Source of the DNA: Stropharia rugosoannulata
Taxonomy: Eukaryota; Basidiomycota; Agaricomycetes; Agaricales; Strophariaceae
Reading direction: 5' to 3'
DNA: 64,000 nucleotides
Assembly: GCA_028532985.1 (NCBI GenBank)
Contig: JANCIK010000006.1
Coordinates: 372,001 to 436,000, forward strand
In this document: piece after piece, positions 1-11,185 of the stretch
Layout of the letters: every line of letters begins with the position of its first letter
Position numbering within the stretch: position 1 is the first letter of the stretch
Translations under genes and position numbers: made by a program
The notes under the pieces: model-generated
What the model was told of the DNA's origin: nothing
Database searches by the model: none
What the model saw: only the letters and a program-made list of their open reading frames with translations

Positions 1-299
1 TTCAGCCTTTCCCGATAGCTCGCCTGTAGGAACCGTGCGCGGGTATGCCCGATCTGTGGTGGATCTAATGGAATGGGGGTGCCGTAGACGGCTGCGATTT
101 CGGGCATGGGGTAGGGCCATTCGTCCAGATTTGGGGCTACTATCTCGTCCGTGGCTAGGGCCAGGCGATAGCGTACGACCCTTCCCAGTATGATGTAGCG
201 AGCTCGTTCTCCGGCACAGTAGTCCCCCCTGGTGTGAGGGTTAAGCTGGTCGGCGAAGCGGGCGAGGGTATCGTCGAAGGTAGAGTGGTACGATGTCAT
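1..299 (-). CDS. partial ORF at left window edge, 3' region of element 1
   Basis: An open frame starts at Met299 and runs off the window for at least 99 codons without a stop. Its beginning reads MTSYHSTFDDTLARFAD, followed by a basic stretch and then a Pro-rich part. It lies in a different frame from the 379-705 ORF, 80 nt downstream of it, still inside element 1 between pol and the unseen 3' LTR. Function unknown. Two consecutive ORFs after the chromodomain make simple readthrough noise less likely. Confidence 0.5.
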   Translation of the reverse strand, partial: MTSYHSTFDDTLARFADQLNPHTRGDYCAGERARYIILGRVVRYRLALATDEIVAPNLDEWPYPMPEIAAVYGTPIPLDPPQIGHTRARFLQASYRERL

Positions 300-378
300 G
301 TTGGTCGTGGTGAGGGTCTTGCTGGAGAGTTGGGGTTTCCCCTCGTGAGTTTTAAAGGTTTTCGTTATCTTATCTATT

Positions 379-705
379 TTAAGTTATCAGCACGCCTTTT
401 TCTCCTCTCGCTTCTTTTTCCCTCAGGTCTTCTTCGACTCCCGCGAGGTCGGCCATGATGTCTCTGTAAATTTCTTTTAGCGGGTCCGCTGACTCGCTGG
501 TTTCGCTGTGTTCTTTAAATATCTTGACTAATTCCAGCACCTGGTGTAAGTCTTGGGTTCGCAATGGCCATGGGACGTCTTCTGGTGAGAGCGGAGGGGT
601 CCTCATGCCGCGCATTATGGGAAAGTGGGGTGTTATGGTGGGAGTTTTATTAAACCAGTTAAGTATCAGTCTCTTGCAGTAGCGGTAGAATTTGGTGAGA
701 GGCAT
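379..705 (-). CDS. small ORF downstream of pol in element 1
   Basis: This 108-residue ORF begins 6 nt after the pol stop codon. The protein is charged, with a predicted helical Glu/Lys-rich C-terminal half (residues about 55-105). I do not recognise a domain. Its tight spacing to pol suggests it is read from the same element transcript by reinitiation, or is an element-specific accessory protein. It is not env-like: no signal peptide or membrane segment is visible. The alternative is that it is a chance ORF in the element's 3' region. Confidence 0.5.
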   Translation of the reverse strand: MPLTKFYRYCKRLILNWFNKTPTITPHFPIMRGMRTPPLSPEDVPWPLRTQDLHQVLELVKIFKEHSETSESADPLKEIYRDIMADLAGVEEDLREKEARGEKGVLIT

Positions 706-711
706 TTTTGT

Positions 712-3700
712 TTATAGATGGTGTTGGGTTCGATACTTGTTAAGTATGTCTGAGGCGTTCCTTAGGTTTGCTGGTGGCTCCCAGGAGTCCTCGTTGGCGT
801 CGTAGCCCTTCCATCTGACCAGATATTCAGTTCTTTTGCCCTTCCTTCTATGGTGCATAATTCGTTCCACTTCGTATTCAGCCTCCCCGTCGATTAATTC
901 AGGGGGTGGTCGTGCGTAGTTAGGTCCGTGGGCCTCGGTTTCCTTATACGGTTTGAGTAGTACGATGTGAAACACGTCGTGGATTTTCCAGTGGGCTGGT
1001 AATTTTAATTTATACGTAACGGGGGAGAGCACCTCTGTGATCGTGAACGGGCCAACATTTTTCGGAGATATCTTTTTCGATGCGTAGTTCGTCTTGAGGT
1101 TACGCGCATCGAGCCAGACCATATCTCCTTTCTTGTAGGTCGGTGAGTCGTGCTTGGTCCGTTTGATCATTCTTTGTCGCGCTAGTTCGTGAGCGGCCAA
1201 GGCTTCTTCTCTGTCTTTCTGAAGCGTCTTGAATCTTTCTTCCGCTTCTGGGAATTTCGTGTATTTGTACGTGGTTGGGATGGCGATGGGGTTCACTCCC
1301 ATCTGTAGCTCGAATGGGGTTTTCTGGCGGTCGGCGTGTCTTCGGCTATTGTGGGTAAAATCCAACGTTCCTAGTTTTCGGCTCCATGTGGTTGGGTTGT
1401 TTACGCAAAATATGGAAATGTAGGCTTCAATTTCTTGGTTGAAGCATTCCACTGTTCCGTCGGTCTGTGGATGGTATGCGGTGGACAGTTTCTGCGTAAT
1501 GCCGAGTAGTTTCATGAATTCCCTGAAGACCCTTGCGGTGAACCTAGGGTCTCGATCGCTGGTAATTGCGTCCGGTAGGCCGTACCTTCTAAACAGGTTG
1601 TCGATCAAAAGCTGCGCGATCTCCTCCTCGTTTGCCGTTTTGTTGGTTTTTACGGTAATTAGCCCCTTAGTAGATCCATGGTCCACTATGGATAGAATGG
1701 CGTCATACCCGTCGCTGTTTGGGAGGTCGGTTATCAGGTCCCAAGCGCAGTTGGCAAATGGTCGGTTGGAGGTGGGTGCTTTGATTGGGTTTAGAGTGGG
1801 TTTGTTCGGGCGCCTGTTTATTTTAAACTCTTGGCAGGTGCCGCAGCCTTTACAGTAGTTTTTGACGAATACCGCCATCCCTGGCCACCAGTATGCTTCC
1901 TTCACGTTATTGAGCGTTTCGATTTCTCCTGGGTGGCCCGCGGTTAGGTTGTTGTGGTAGCGTTGGGTGATTTTCCTTCTGAGCAGCAGGTTATCGGGTA
2001 TATACTGCTTTTCTTGGTAAAATAGTCCTTTTTCGCTACTGCTTTGTTCGAGCGTCCATTCTGGGACTTCCTTTGCTCCTTTCCCGGTGGGGTCGTTTAT
2101 TAAATCGATAATCCTGTGGGCGAAGTCGTCGGTTGTCAGCGCCTGGGAGATTTCGTCTTGGAGTTCCAGATCTATGTAGTTGATTTCGATCTCTTTGTCG
2201 AGGTTAAGCTGTCGTATGGATAATTTTGATAGAGCCTCGTTTTGATACTCAATCAATCTTGCGAATAGATCTCCCGGCAGCATAGTAACCTTTTCGTCGT
2301 TTTCGTCGTTCTTCGGGATGTGATCCGGTCTTCTGGATAGCGCGTCGGACTGTATCATCTGGGTACCTGGAGTATGTTTCATCTCGAAGTCGTATTGCGA
2401 TAGGAGTAGTAGCCATCGTGCCTGTCGTCCGTTTAGTTTCTGAGGGGTGCGGTAGTACGTGAGATTTTTGTGGTCTGATAGGATTAATAATTTGTGCGGT
2501 CCTCCCATCACGTAGTGTCTCCATTCCGATAGCGCACGGATGATGGCCAGTAATTCCCTGTCGTATATCTCGTATTTCCTTTCTGTTGGAGAGAAGGTTT
2601 TTGAGATGAATGCGCATGGATGTTTTTGTCCGTTGGTGTCTAGTTGAATGAGGACGGCACCGCTAGCGTATTTTGATGCGTCTGATTCAATGATGAACGG
2701 CCTGGTTTGGTCCGGCATGGTAAGCACCGGTTGTTCCGTAAAGCGCTTTTTGAGTTCCATAAATGCTTGCTCCGTTTCTTCCGTCCATTCGAATTTCTGG
2801 TCCTTTTTGAGGAGTTCGTTTAGCGGTCGTGCTATCTCGGAGTAATGTCGGATGAATTTTCTGTAAAAGTTTCCGAATCCTAGGAAGGATCGTACTTGTT
2901 TTACGGTTGTCGGGGTCGGCCATTCTAGTAAGCCGGCGACTTTTTTTGGATCCATGGCTATCTGTCCTTCTGAAATAATCATCCCGAGATACTCAAGTTG
3001 CGTCACTTCGAACTCGCATTTCTCGGGTTTGAGATAGAGATCATTTTCCTTCAGGATTTCTAGTATCATTCGCGTATACCGTTCGAGGTCTTCCTTAGTC
3101 TGGGCAAAGATCAAGATATCGTCCATGTAGATGATGACGTAGTTCTTTCTGAGAGGTTCTCGGAATAGGTTGTCCATCATGGCTTGGAAGGTCGCGGGTG
3201 AGTTGCACATTCCAAAGAACATTACTTCCGGTTCGAATAGGCCAAATTTAGTAGTAAAGGCTCCTTTCCATTGGTCTCCGTCGTGTATCCGTATGTTGTT
3301 GTACCCGGAGCGGAGGTCCAATTTCGTGAAGCATTTGGCCCCTTTCAGTTTATCCAGTAGGTCCGAGATAAGTGGAAGCAGGTACGCGTTTTTAACCGTG
3401 TGGTCGTTTAGATACCTGTAATCCTGGCAGGGTCGCAATTTCCCGTCTTTCTTTCCGACGAAGAAAAAGGGCGATCCCATAGGTGAGTTGGACGGTTTGA
3501 TATATCCTTTAGCCAGGTTTTCGTCGATGAATTTACGAGTTTCTTCCTCCTCTCGCGGATTCAACGGGTAGATTTTGAATGACTTGGGTTCGAAGGTGTC
3601 CTTTAGCTCGATTTTATGGTCCCAGGGTTTCCTTTCCGGTAGTCAATCAGCCGTTTGTTTTCTGAAGGTATCTAGAAAATCGTGGTATTCTTCTGGTATC

Positions 3701-4593
3701 ATGTCCTCAAGCGGTTTAGCCGGTTTGTCGTCTTTTGCCAGTTCATGGGAGATGGTGGTCTTAGCGCGTATCCATGTTTCCGCTTCTGAGTGATCGAGTG
3801 TCGCGGTCTGGATGACTGTTTCCAGTAGTTCCCGTTTGTTGCCAGTTTGTCCGTTGTCCGTTGCCGTAGTTGTCTTATCCTGTCTCCAGGAAATTTCTCC
3901 CGTAACCCAATTGATGTCTGGGTTGTATTTGTTAAGCCATGGGTGTCCTAGGATTATGTCCTGTCGTCCGAGTCCCGTAACGAAGAATTCCTCCGTGAAT
4001 GTCCGTCCTCGCGCTGTAAATGTTAGTACCGCTTTATGTCTGATAGTTCCTCGTTTGTTCGGCGTTCCGTCCACGTTCCGTACTTTGAGGGGTTGGTCCA
4101 GCATGGTTGTCCCGATTTTATTCTTTCGCACGTAGTTTTGATCGATAAACGATCCTTCTGCTCCGCAGTCGACGAGGGCGTTGTTTTCAATGATTTTATC
4201 ACTTGTACTTTCGATGGGGAATTTTATAGATAAAGTTGTGTATTTCCGTTCCCTATCTACTTGTACATTGTGGATCGAAAAATCCGGAGAAACATACATT
4301 GAACTGTTTCTCCTCTTTAAAAATCCTGCTCGTCGTCGGAGTCCGGTGCGGCGGTAGCTATCCTGGCGCATTCCTTGAAGAATGCGGTGGCGTCTTTTTC
4401 GTTCTCCCATTCCATTTGCCTGACGAATTTCTTGGCCGAGTTGAAGTTGAATTTCTGTGGTTGTTCGGTTTTCTTGGGAGTTTCTTTTTTGTCGTTGTTC
4501 CACCATGGTTTGGTGGTTCGGTTTGTAGAGGAGGAAGAGGTTTTCTTCGGGCAATCTTTTGCGAGATGCCCGGTTTGTTTGCAATTGAAGCAT
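712..4593 (-). CDS. pol: pol polyprotein of element 1 (protease, RT, RNase H, integrase, chromodomain), with in-frame TGA
   Basis: This polyprotein copies and integrates the element. The first part (4593-3646, open in the -1 frame relative to gag) carries a retropepsin-like domain with VDCGAEGSFI as active-site motif and the later ILGHPWL. An in-frame TGA followed by CTA interrupts it at 3645-3643. The same frame then continues without shift through reverse transcriptase (YMDD about 146 residues after Met3564), RNase H (IIESDAS and DRELLAII motifs), integrase (HHCC finger ending CKGCGTCQ, then a DDE core including HPQTDGT) and a C-terminal chromodomain (YLVRWKGYDANEDSWEP). Apart from the TGA no frame damage was seen over about 3.9 kb. 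The exact N-terminus depends on the frameshift point; 4593 is only the first Met of the frame. Confidence 0.92.
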
Positions 4594-5549
4594 GCCCCCT
4601 TGCGAAGGAGTTCTCCTCGTTCCGTGAAGGAGAGGGCGGCGACAGCCTTCTCTTCGTTCTGCTCCCTGGTCTTCTTGACCTCGATGGCGTCGACGTCCAT
4701 CGCGAAGGGATCTCTGGCGGCCTTATATCCGCCGTTGTTGGTTCGTTTGTAGGTCATGTGCTTGACCTCGTTCATTCGTTCGCGCGCCTGTTTGTAGTTG
4801 CGTTCCTGTTTGATGGAACGCTCCTTCCATTCGAGGTAGGTTTCTGGAGGGGATTCGTGGAAGAGGAGTTTCCTCCAAGCGGCGGGGTTAAGCGCTTTGC
4901 AGAAAAGGTCGACCTTTCTTCCGTTATCGGTGATCCTGGCTTGGTCGGTCAGGATTTCGAACTTCGTAATGAACTCCTGGATGGGCATGGACCCCTGCCT
5001 GAGTTCTCTCAGCTTCTGCTCGGCGTCTAGCTCGAGCTTGGTTCCTGCGAATGCCGCTTCGATTTTGTCCTTGAAATGTGTGTATGAATCACTGATGACG
5101 AAGTTGTCGAGTAGGGTCGTATTCTGGGTGATGTAATTGTTCTTCCAGGGGCCCGCGGTTCCGTCCTGCATGTGTCTGAGGGCGAAAAGAATCTTCTGGG
5201 TGTCGTCGGTGTATTTCACGGGGTTCGAGGCGAAGTGGAGTTTCAAGTTAATGAGGAACTCGCGGCATTTCTCTGGGGTTCCGTTGAACAAGGGAATTTT
5301 CACCTTGTCCTCTCTTTCGGGGCGGGTGGCTTCCGCCTGGGTTCTGGCTATCATTGCCTCCGTGAACCTTCGTTCTCTTGCTTCTAGGTCGCGCTGCATG
5401 ATTTCGAATTGCTCGCGAGTCCTGCGCCAGTATTCTTCGTATTCCGCTTTGGTCGGCTGGGGTGCCGGTGGTGCCCGCAGTCCGGTGGGTTGTTCGAACA
5501 TGGGTTGTTCTCCTTCCATGTCTGGTCTGAATCTTTCTGGTTCTGGCAA
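4317..5549 (-). CDS. gag: gag protein of element 1
   Basis: This 410-residue gag-like structural protein packages the element RNA. The N-terminal part is Pro/Glu-rich. A central region resembles the retrotransposon gag domain, and a CCHC zinc knuckle of the form CFNCKQTGHLAKDC lies around residue 318. The tail is acidic and ends in DEQDF. Translation starts 73 nt downstream of the LTR. The ORF ends in TAA within the run TTTTTAAA. The protease frame overlaps it and is -1 relative to gag, so pol is probably made by -1 frameshifting at or just before this stop, where P-site slippage on TTT is possible. Confidence 0.9.
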   Translation of the reverse strand: MPEPERFRPDMEGEQPMFEQPTGLRAPPAPQPTKAEYEEYWRRTREQFEIMQRDLEARERRFTEAMIARTQAEATRPEREDKVKIPLFNGTPEKCREFLINLKLHFASNPVKYTDDTQKILFALRHMQDGTAGPWKNNYITQNTTLLDNFVISDSYTHFKDKIEAAFAGTKLELDAEQKLRELRQGSMPIQEFITKFEILTDQARITDNGRKVDLFCKALNPAAWRKLLFHESPPETYLEWKERSIKQERNYKQARERMNEVKHMTYKRTNNGGYKAARDPFAMDVDAIEVKKTREQNEEKAVAALSFTERGELLRKGACFNCKQTGHLAKDCPKKTSSSSTNRTTKPWWNNDKKETPKKTEQPQKFNFNSAKKFVRQMEWENEKDATAFFKECARIATAAPDSDDEQDF

Positions 5550-5622
5550 TTCCGAGGTTCTGGTTAACTCGGTCGGGGTTGTCGTTTCACTGGGCCAAAA
5601 TTTGGTTGCCGTGGTGTCGGAG

Positions 5623-6211
5623 TGTTACGAGGTGGGGCTCGTAACGATAAGAGAGTTAGTTCTTTTGTTAGGACTTCGAAGACAGAGTCTATAAGTCCTA
5701 GGCAAACAATCTAGTCTCTCGTTATCTTATCAAAGGTTCGAGATAGCTTCTTGACGAATGTCTTTGCAGGATGCGAAGACAGAGTCGTGAAGAAGGAGCT
5801 AGCTGACTTATGAGCCCTAAGTCAGAGAAAGGTATAAGAGGTGTAATTCTCAAAGAACTAACTGGAGAGTTAGCTCGGTGTCTACTACATCTTATATACC
5901 TATCGACGTATGGTATAAATAGTAGCGCGCGCACACGTAGTCCAAAGGGGAAAGGGGGCACGGTAAGAAGTAAGTAGTAATTGGGTTCCTCTGCCACGGG
6001 TGTGGGATAGGTCCCAGGGGTGCGAGAGAGAGAAGTAGTTGTTGTTCTCTCTCCGTCGAGAAGGTTCGTAGGTAGAAATACAACTGCGATATCGTTCGCT
6101 TAAGTAAACAGGAAGGGGCGATATGATAAGATAAGATGGATTGGTAAGAAAGGATCATATCGCGATAAGCTAAAGGTGGAAAAAGGGAAAGACGGTACGT
6201 GTTTCATAACA
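5623..6211 (-). repeat. 5' LTR of element 1
   Basis: The LTR is 589 bp. Read on the minus strand it starts TGTTATGA and ends CTCGTAACA, giving the usual TG...CA ends extended to TGTTA/TAACA. A TATATAAG-type box lies near 5891-5898 on the minus strand, suitable for the element promoter. The terminal part contains a hairpin: GTTACGAG at 5624-5631 is repeated inverted as CTCGTAAC at 5638-5645. The end at 6211 was chosen because the terminal inverted repeat and the start of foreign pol coding coincide there. The second LTR is not in the window, so identity between the LTRs and insertion age cannot be judged. Confidence 0.8.
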
Positions 6212-9200
6212 CTGCTCGTGGATGGAATGTGTTTGCAGTTCTGCCCCCCTCTGTTAGTTTGGTTGATGCTAATAGATCTTTTGCGGGCCCAAACAAATCA
6301 TCGACTTCCATGGAACTCTCAGATGCTGATTCGGATGCGGAACACCATCGGTCGGATGATGAAGATGTTTTTAACCCTGAATCTGCTCCTGGTCCTCTCG
6401 AGAATGTCGATGCTCAGAATGTGGCTCCAGTTGTTGCTTCGGTGAGTTCTTATTTGCATAGTGCACCAGTCGACGACAGTGTCCAGCCAAATTACATGCG
6501 GCATCACATTTGGAATGCCAGAATACGGGTCTCGCAGACTGAGCCTACATCTACAATATTGCCTCTCTTGATTGATAACGGCTCCGGTTTTGTTTTAATT
6601 CGTGCCTCACTTGCTGATGAATTGCACTTAGCTCGCACTGTCTTAGACGAGCCGTATCGTGCTTCAGGTGCTTGGGGAAGCGTTGGTGAACAAGTTTTTG
6701 GTGAAACAGTTACCCTCTTCTTATCCTCCGTTTGTGATACCTTTTCTTTAATGCCGGTTCGAGCTTTAGTGGCTGAGGAATTGTCTGCACCTATGATTCT
6801 TGGTCGTCCTGTCCTTACTTACAACAACTTGATTGATGCTGGTGCGCGTAATACAATTGTTTGCGGCAATACTGGGTGGGATCTAATTAATGAAAAGCAA
6901 AGTCATGTTCCACATTTCTCATTGAAGAAAAAATTCCGGGGAGTTGCTAGACCTGTTGTAGCTAGAAGACAACGTGCGCGTGATGTAATGACAGCTCGCA
7001 GAAGTTTTCTCAATGAATTAAAGTTACGCCTTGTACCAATACGCACTAAGATTGACCAGCCAAACAGCAAGGTCATGCCAAATTTATTGGTTCCAGTCAT
7101 TGCCTCAATTGCAGCCCGCATTGAACAGCTTGTGTGCATACAGCTTCTTCATGAGAATGAAGCTGAAATCAAAGAACATTACAAGGACATTTTCCAACCC
7201 ATTCCACATGCCGATTTACTTCCCATGACGGAGACTGCACGCATTCGCTTGAAAGATATCAACAGAACCATTGCCACTCGAAATTATAGTTGTCCTAGAA
7301 ATTTCAATGACCTCTTCAGGGAACTTATACAGCAGAAGTTGGACCAAGGATTCATACGTCCCTCTAATAGTGAATTTATATTCCCGTCTTTTCTTGTTCC
7401 CAAGCCAGGTGACAAATCAAAGATGCGTTGGGTCTGTGATTACCGAGCCCTTAATGATAACACGGTACCTGATCAATTTCCATTACCTTGCATTGATGAT
7501 ATCCTCCGTGATTGCGCAAAAGGGAAGATTTGGGGAAAAATTGATATGACGGAAGCTTTTTTCCAAACTAAGATGGACCCAGACAGCATTAAGTATACAG
7601 CTATTTCGACACCATTTGGAGCTTATGAATGGACAGTTATGCCCATGGGTTTTCGTAATTCACCAGCCATTCAGCAACGACGTCTCACCAATGCTCTACG
7701 ACACCTTATTGGAAAGATCTGTCATGTTTATCTCGATGATATTATCATTTGGTCAAATTCATTACAGGAACACATGGTGAATGTCAAGCTTGTACTTGAC
7801 ACTCTTCGCCAAAATTGTCTGTATTGTAATCCTGCTAAGACTAGACTGTTTTGTTATGATGTGGAATTTCTGGGCCATAAAATTTCGCAGAACGGTATTG
7901 AGCCGTGTGACAAAAAGGTTTCCAAGATCTTGGAATGGCCGGCACCTCGTTCAGCAAAGGAAGTTCGTCAATTTTTGGGTCTTGTACGCTATTTGAATGC
8001 CTTTCTACCACACCTGGCTGCTCAGTCTCGCATTCTGGATGAACTCACCACCAAAGAGGCAGAGAAAAACTTCCCGTTTTGGTCAGATCGCTATCAGCAG
8101 GCTTTCGATGCTGTTAAACAGATTGTTACTTCTCGGGACTGCCTCACAACAATAGACTATGACTCTCCAGATCATAAGATTTTTCTTACCACGGATGCTA
8201 GTGATACATGTTCAGGTGCAGAATTCACGGTTTACACCGACCATAAAACCTTGTTGAACTTTCAGCATCAACCTACATTGTCTCGACGTCAAGCACGTTG
8301 GATGGAGGATCTCTGTATTTTTGACTGTAAGTTTGTTTATCTGAAGGGCTCCTCAAACACTGTCGCCGATGCTCTTTCTCGCTACCCACACGTACTGGAG
8401 CCTCTTAAACAAGCAGAAGCTGCAGCTTGCCACCCATATGCATTGTGAGGTGCGAAGTTGGGTAGGACGGGTCTGAAAAGCCTGTCTCTATAGTTCACAA
8501 TGTGCGAAGGCAACGTGTGTACAATGATAGCACGTTGAAAAGGTTTTACTTGTTTTAAAACAAGGAGCTTCCAGTGTACGAGGTTTAAACAATGGTTTCC
8601 GATGCGAACTGGTATGAAGTGTGTAGGTAGAATTTAACCCTGAAGGAAGCTGGAGAAGTACAGAGATATTCTACTCCTTAAATACTCGTCTGGTTGCCAT
8701 GCCCAGATCGTTCCATATACATCCACGAAGATCCGACCGCCCGTGCTGTCTTTATCTCGTCGGAAACCATGCTGCACTACAGCATGCTTCATATCTTGGC
8801 CACAAATTTCCTTATCTTCGGAAACCAAGCCCAAGCACAAGAAATCTTCCTGTGGCCGGATCATCTCCATGTTCACCCCTAAACATACATCTCCTCCAAC
8901 CCTCTCTCCATGTCCCTTGTGTTTGTGTCGAGATTCTTCTTCTCTCTGCTACCACACGCCTGCATGTCATCGGAAACCCTTGCATATCGTCGGAATCCGT
9001 TGCCATATTTGTCCCAGGTCGTATGTATGAGTATTTCCATGTGATTGACTCCCTTGTGGGTCCATAGTTACATCAGATTGTTAATATTGATCTGATGTTG
9101 TCGGCATCAGAAGTCCAATATTGCTCTGATGCTGTTATCTTTCTTGATCTGCCATTGAGTTGTAATAACATCTTGAGTCTTCCTTGTGCTTGTCTCTTGT

Positions 9201-11073
9201 TTCATCATGTACATATTTCATATCTTGCATCTTCATATCTTAGACTTCATATTTCGTGCTTCTTCTTGTTCTTTCAGTTTCCGATAGTAGTTTCCGATCG
9301 TCATGGCGGATATGTCGCTTCTTGTGTATCTATGTTCTGAACCTTATGGTTTTTCATGTTTTCACGAGGGGCCAGCCCCAGCCCCTCACAGCATATGTTG
9401 AGGACGAGATCTTCCCAGTTGCTGTGGTTAATTTGATCTCCGCAGATACAATCTGGCCAGCAGTGGTAGCACTTACTGACAGACCAGAAACGGATAGCTC
9501 GAGCTCCCCACACTTATCGCACGAGATGGTGACTGCACTCCGAGCCGCTTACTCAGACGATCCGTGGTGCAACAAACTGCTTTCTGCTCACAAGGGCATG
9601 CCCATTATCACCATCCGCAATGGCTTATGGTTTATTGGTGAACGTCTTGTGGTGCTGGACAACTGTGGCGTGCGTGAATATATCTTTCGTATGGCACATG
9701 ATAATCTTGGGCATTTCGGGTTCTCAAAAACTTATGACTCCATCCGACGTTCATATTTCTGGCCAAATATGAGATCACAACTCGAAAATGCTTACGTTCC
9801 AGGCTGCGACGATTGTCAACGTAACAAATCATCAACAACACACCGTACGGGCCCATTGCACCCCTTGCCTATCCCAGACAACAGACTGGAAGATATTGCG
9901 ATGGATTTTATTGGCCCGTTACCTGAAGATGATGGATTTGATTGTATCTTATCTATAACCGACCGCTTAGGTGCCGACTTACGTGTCATTGCATGTTGAA
10001 CAGACATTTCAGCTGAAGGTCTTGCCCTACTCTTTTTTGATGAATGGTATTGCGAGAATGGCCTGCCCCTTAACATAGTGTGTGACAGAGACAAGCTCTT
10101 CCTATCACGGTTCTGGACAGCCTTCACCACATTAATTGGCATCGACGTTAAGATGTCTTCCGCCTTCCACCCTCAAACGGACGGCGCAAGCGAACGCTCC
10201 AACAAGACCATTAACCAATCCATTCGCTTCCACGTCGAGCGCAACCAAAAGGGCTGGAAACGGGCTTTACCACGCATACGTTTCGCTATCATGAATTCTC
10301 GAAATGCATCCACAGGATATACGGGCTTCGAGCTGCGTCTTGGTCGGCCTGCACATGTTATTCCCCCTCTCATCCCTCGCGAACGAGCCACCCAAATTCC
10401 AACAGATATCTCAGCCCAGCAAGTTATAGAACGACTTCATCTCGACACACAAGACGCTCGAGACAACCTCCTGCTCACCAAGATATCACAGGCACATCAT
10501 GCGAATAATTCCCGTCGTGACGATGAACAATGGCAACAGGGCGATCTTGTAATGTTGGACACTTCCAACAGACGGAGGCGCCTACGCCACGCCACGGAAC
10601 AACGCGCAGCTAAGTTCATGCCTCGTTGGGAAGGACCTTACCCTGTTGTTGCCTTTTTCGCAGATAATTCGACAGTCCTACTTAAATTGCCTTCATCCGC
10701 ATCTGCTGCAGCAACAAGACGAGACACAGAGGACTGTACCTTCGAGGTTTTCCATACGTCGTTGATCAAGCGCTACACACCAAACAACGACACCCTTTTC
10801 CCCGAACGCGCTTGTCCCACGCCGCAAACAGAAGTCGTTGATGGCGAAATTGAACATTATGTCGACCGTATTATCAACAAAAGAAAGGTTCGCGGACGCA
10901 CGAAGTATCTCGTCAGGTGGAAGGACGAAGGACCGGAGGCGGACCTTTGGTTAACCAGGGAACAGCTGGAAGACAATGAAGCACTCGATGTCTGGGAAGC
11001 TCGTAACGTCCGGCCCATAAATTCTGTTCATTTTCTTCCTAGTAGTACCCTTCCTTTGTTTTGCCTGCGGTAG
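6212..11073 (+). pseudogene. pol: pol of element 2 (protease, RT, broken RNase H, integrase, chromodomain)
   Basis: Coding blocks are 6212-8443, 9395-9996 and 10000-11073. The first holds a retropepsin-like domain (LLIDNGSG, later ILGRPVL), reverse transcriptase (VYLDDIII near 7729) and a shortened RNase H. The segment between TTDASDTCSGA and FTVYTDHKTL lacks the roughly 50 residues expected between these motifs. Removing the inserted LTR and one copy of GCAT joins HPYAY to VEDEIF in frame. The integrase part has the HHCC finger (GCDDCQ), the DDE core with HPQTDGA, and a C-terminal chromodomain-like end (YLVRWKDEGPEADLW). An in-frame TGA at 9997-9999 lies inside the integrase core. The first codons of the open frame at 6199-6211 belong to element 1's LTR. 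Confidence 0.9.
8444..9390. mobile_element. Solo LTR-like insertion (947 bp) in element 2 pol
   Basis: The insertion begins TGTGAGG and ends CCTCACA. It is flanked by the 4-bp direct repeat GCAT (8440-8443 and 9391-9394). Deleting it with one GCAT copy restores the pol reading frame exactly, so the boundaries are secure. Inside there is no convincing coding region. A short motif, CGGAAACC or its complement, recurs around 8587, 8758, 8817, 8968 and twice near 9277. Size and ends fit a solo LTR left by recombination of another LTR element family; a non-autonomous TIR element is the alternative. Confidence 0.85.
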
Positions 11074-11185
11074 CTTTCCCTAAGGGGTTTTGACGCACCT
11101 GTGTACGGATTTTTCTCTCGCGCGCGGCACATTTACTCTCTCATGTTCTTGCTCTATTTACTTTCACTCACAGAGGGGGGAGCAC

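Larger units (their letters stand above)
1..6211 (-). mobile_element. Ty3/gypsy chromovirus (element 1), left end outside window
   Basis: This LTR retrotransposon reads right to left. In element order it has an LTR (6211-5623), a 73-nt leader, gag, a protease/RT/RNase H/integrase/chromodomain polyprotein, and then two further ORFs; the second ORF and the other LTR run off the left edge. The LTR boundaries carry the short inverted ends TGTTA...TAACA. Immediately right of the LTR, the pol reading frame of a different Ty3/gypsy element begins abruptly, so element 1 is inserted in element 2. The 5 bases at 6212-6216 (ctgct) should be duplicated at the unseen left junction. The coding parts are nearly intact, which suggests a fairly young copy. 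The chromodomain implies integration targeted to marked chromatin, as known for chromoviruses. Confidence 0.93.

Noticed and set aside
8634..9340. Several short ORFs inside the 947-bp insertion
   Set aside because: All overlap in different frames, none has motifs, and the insertion is explained as a solo LTR.
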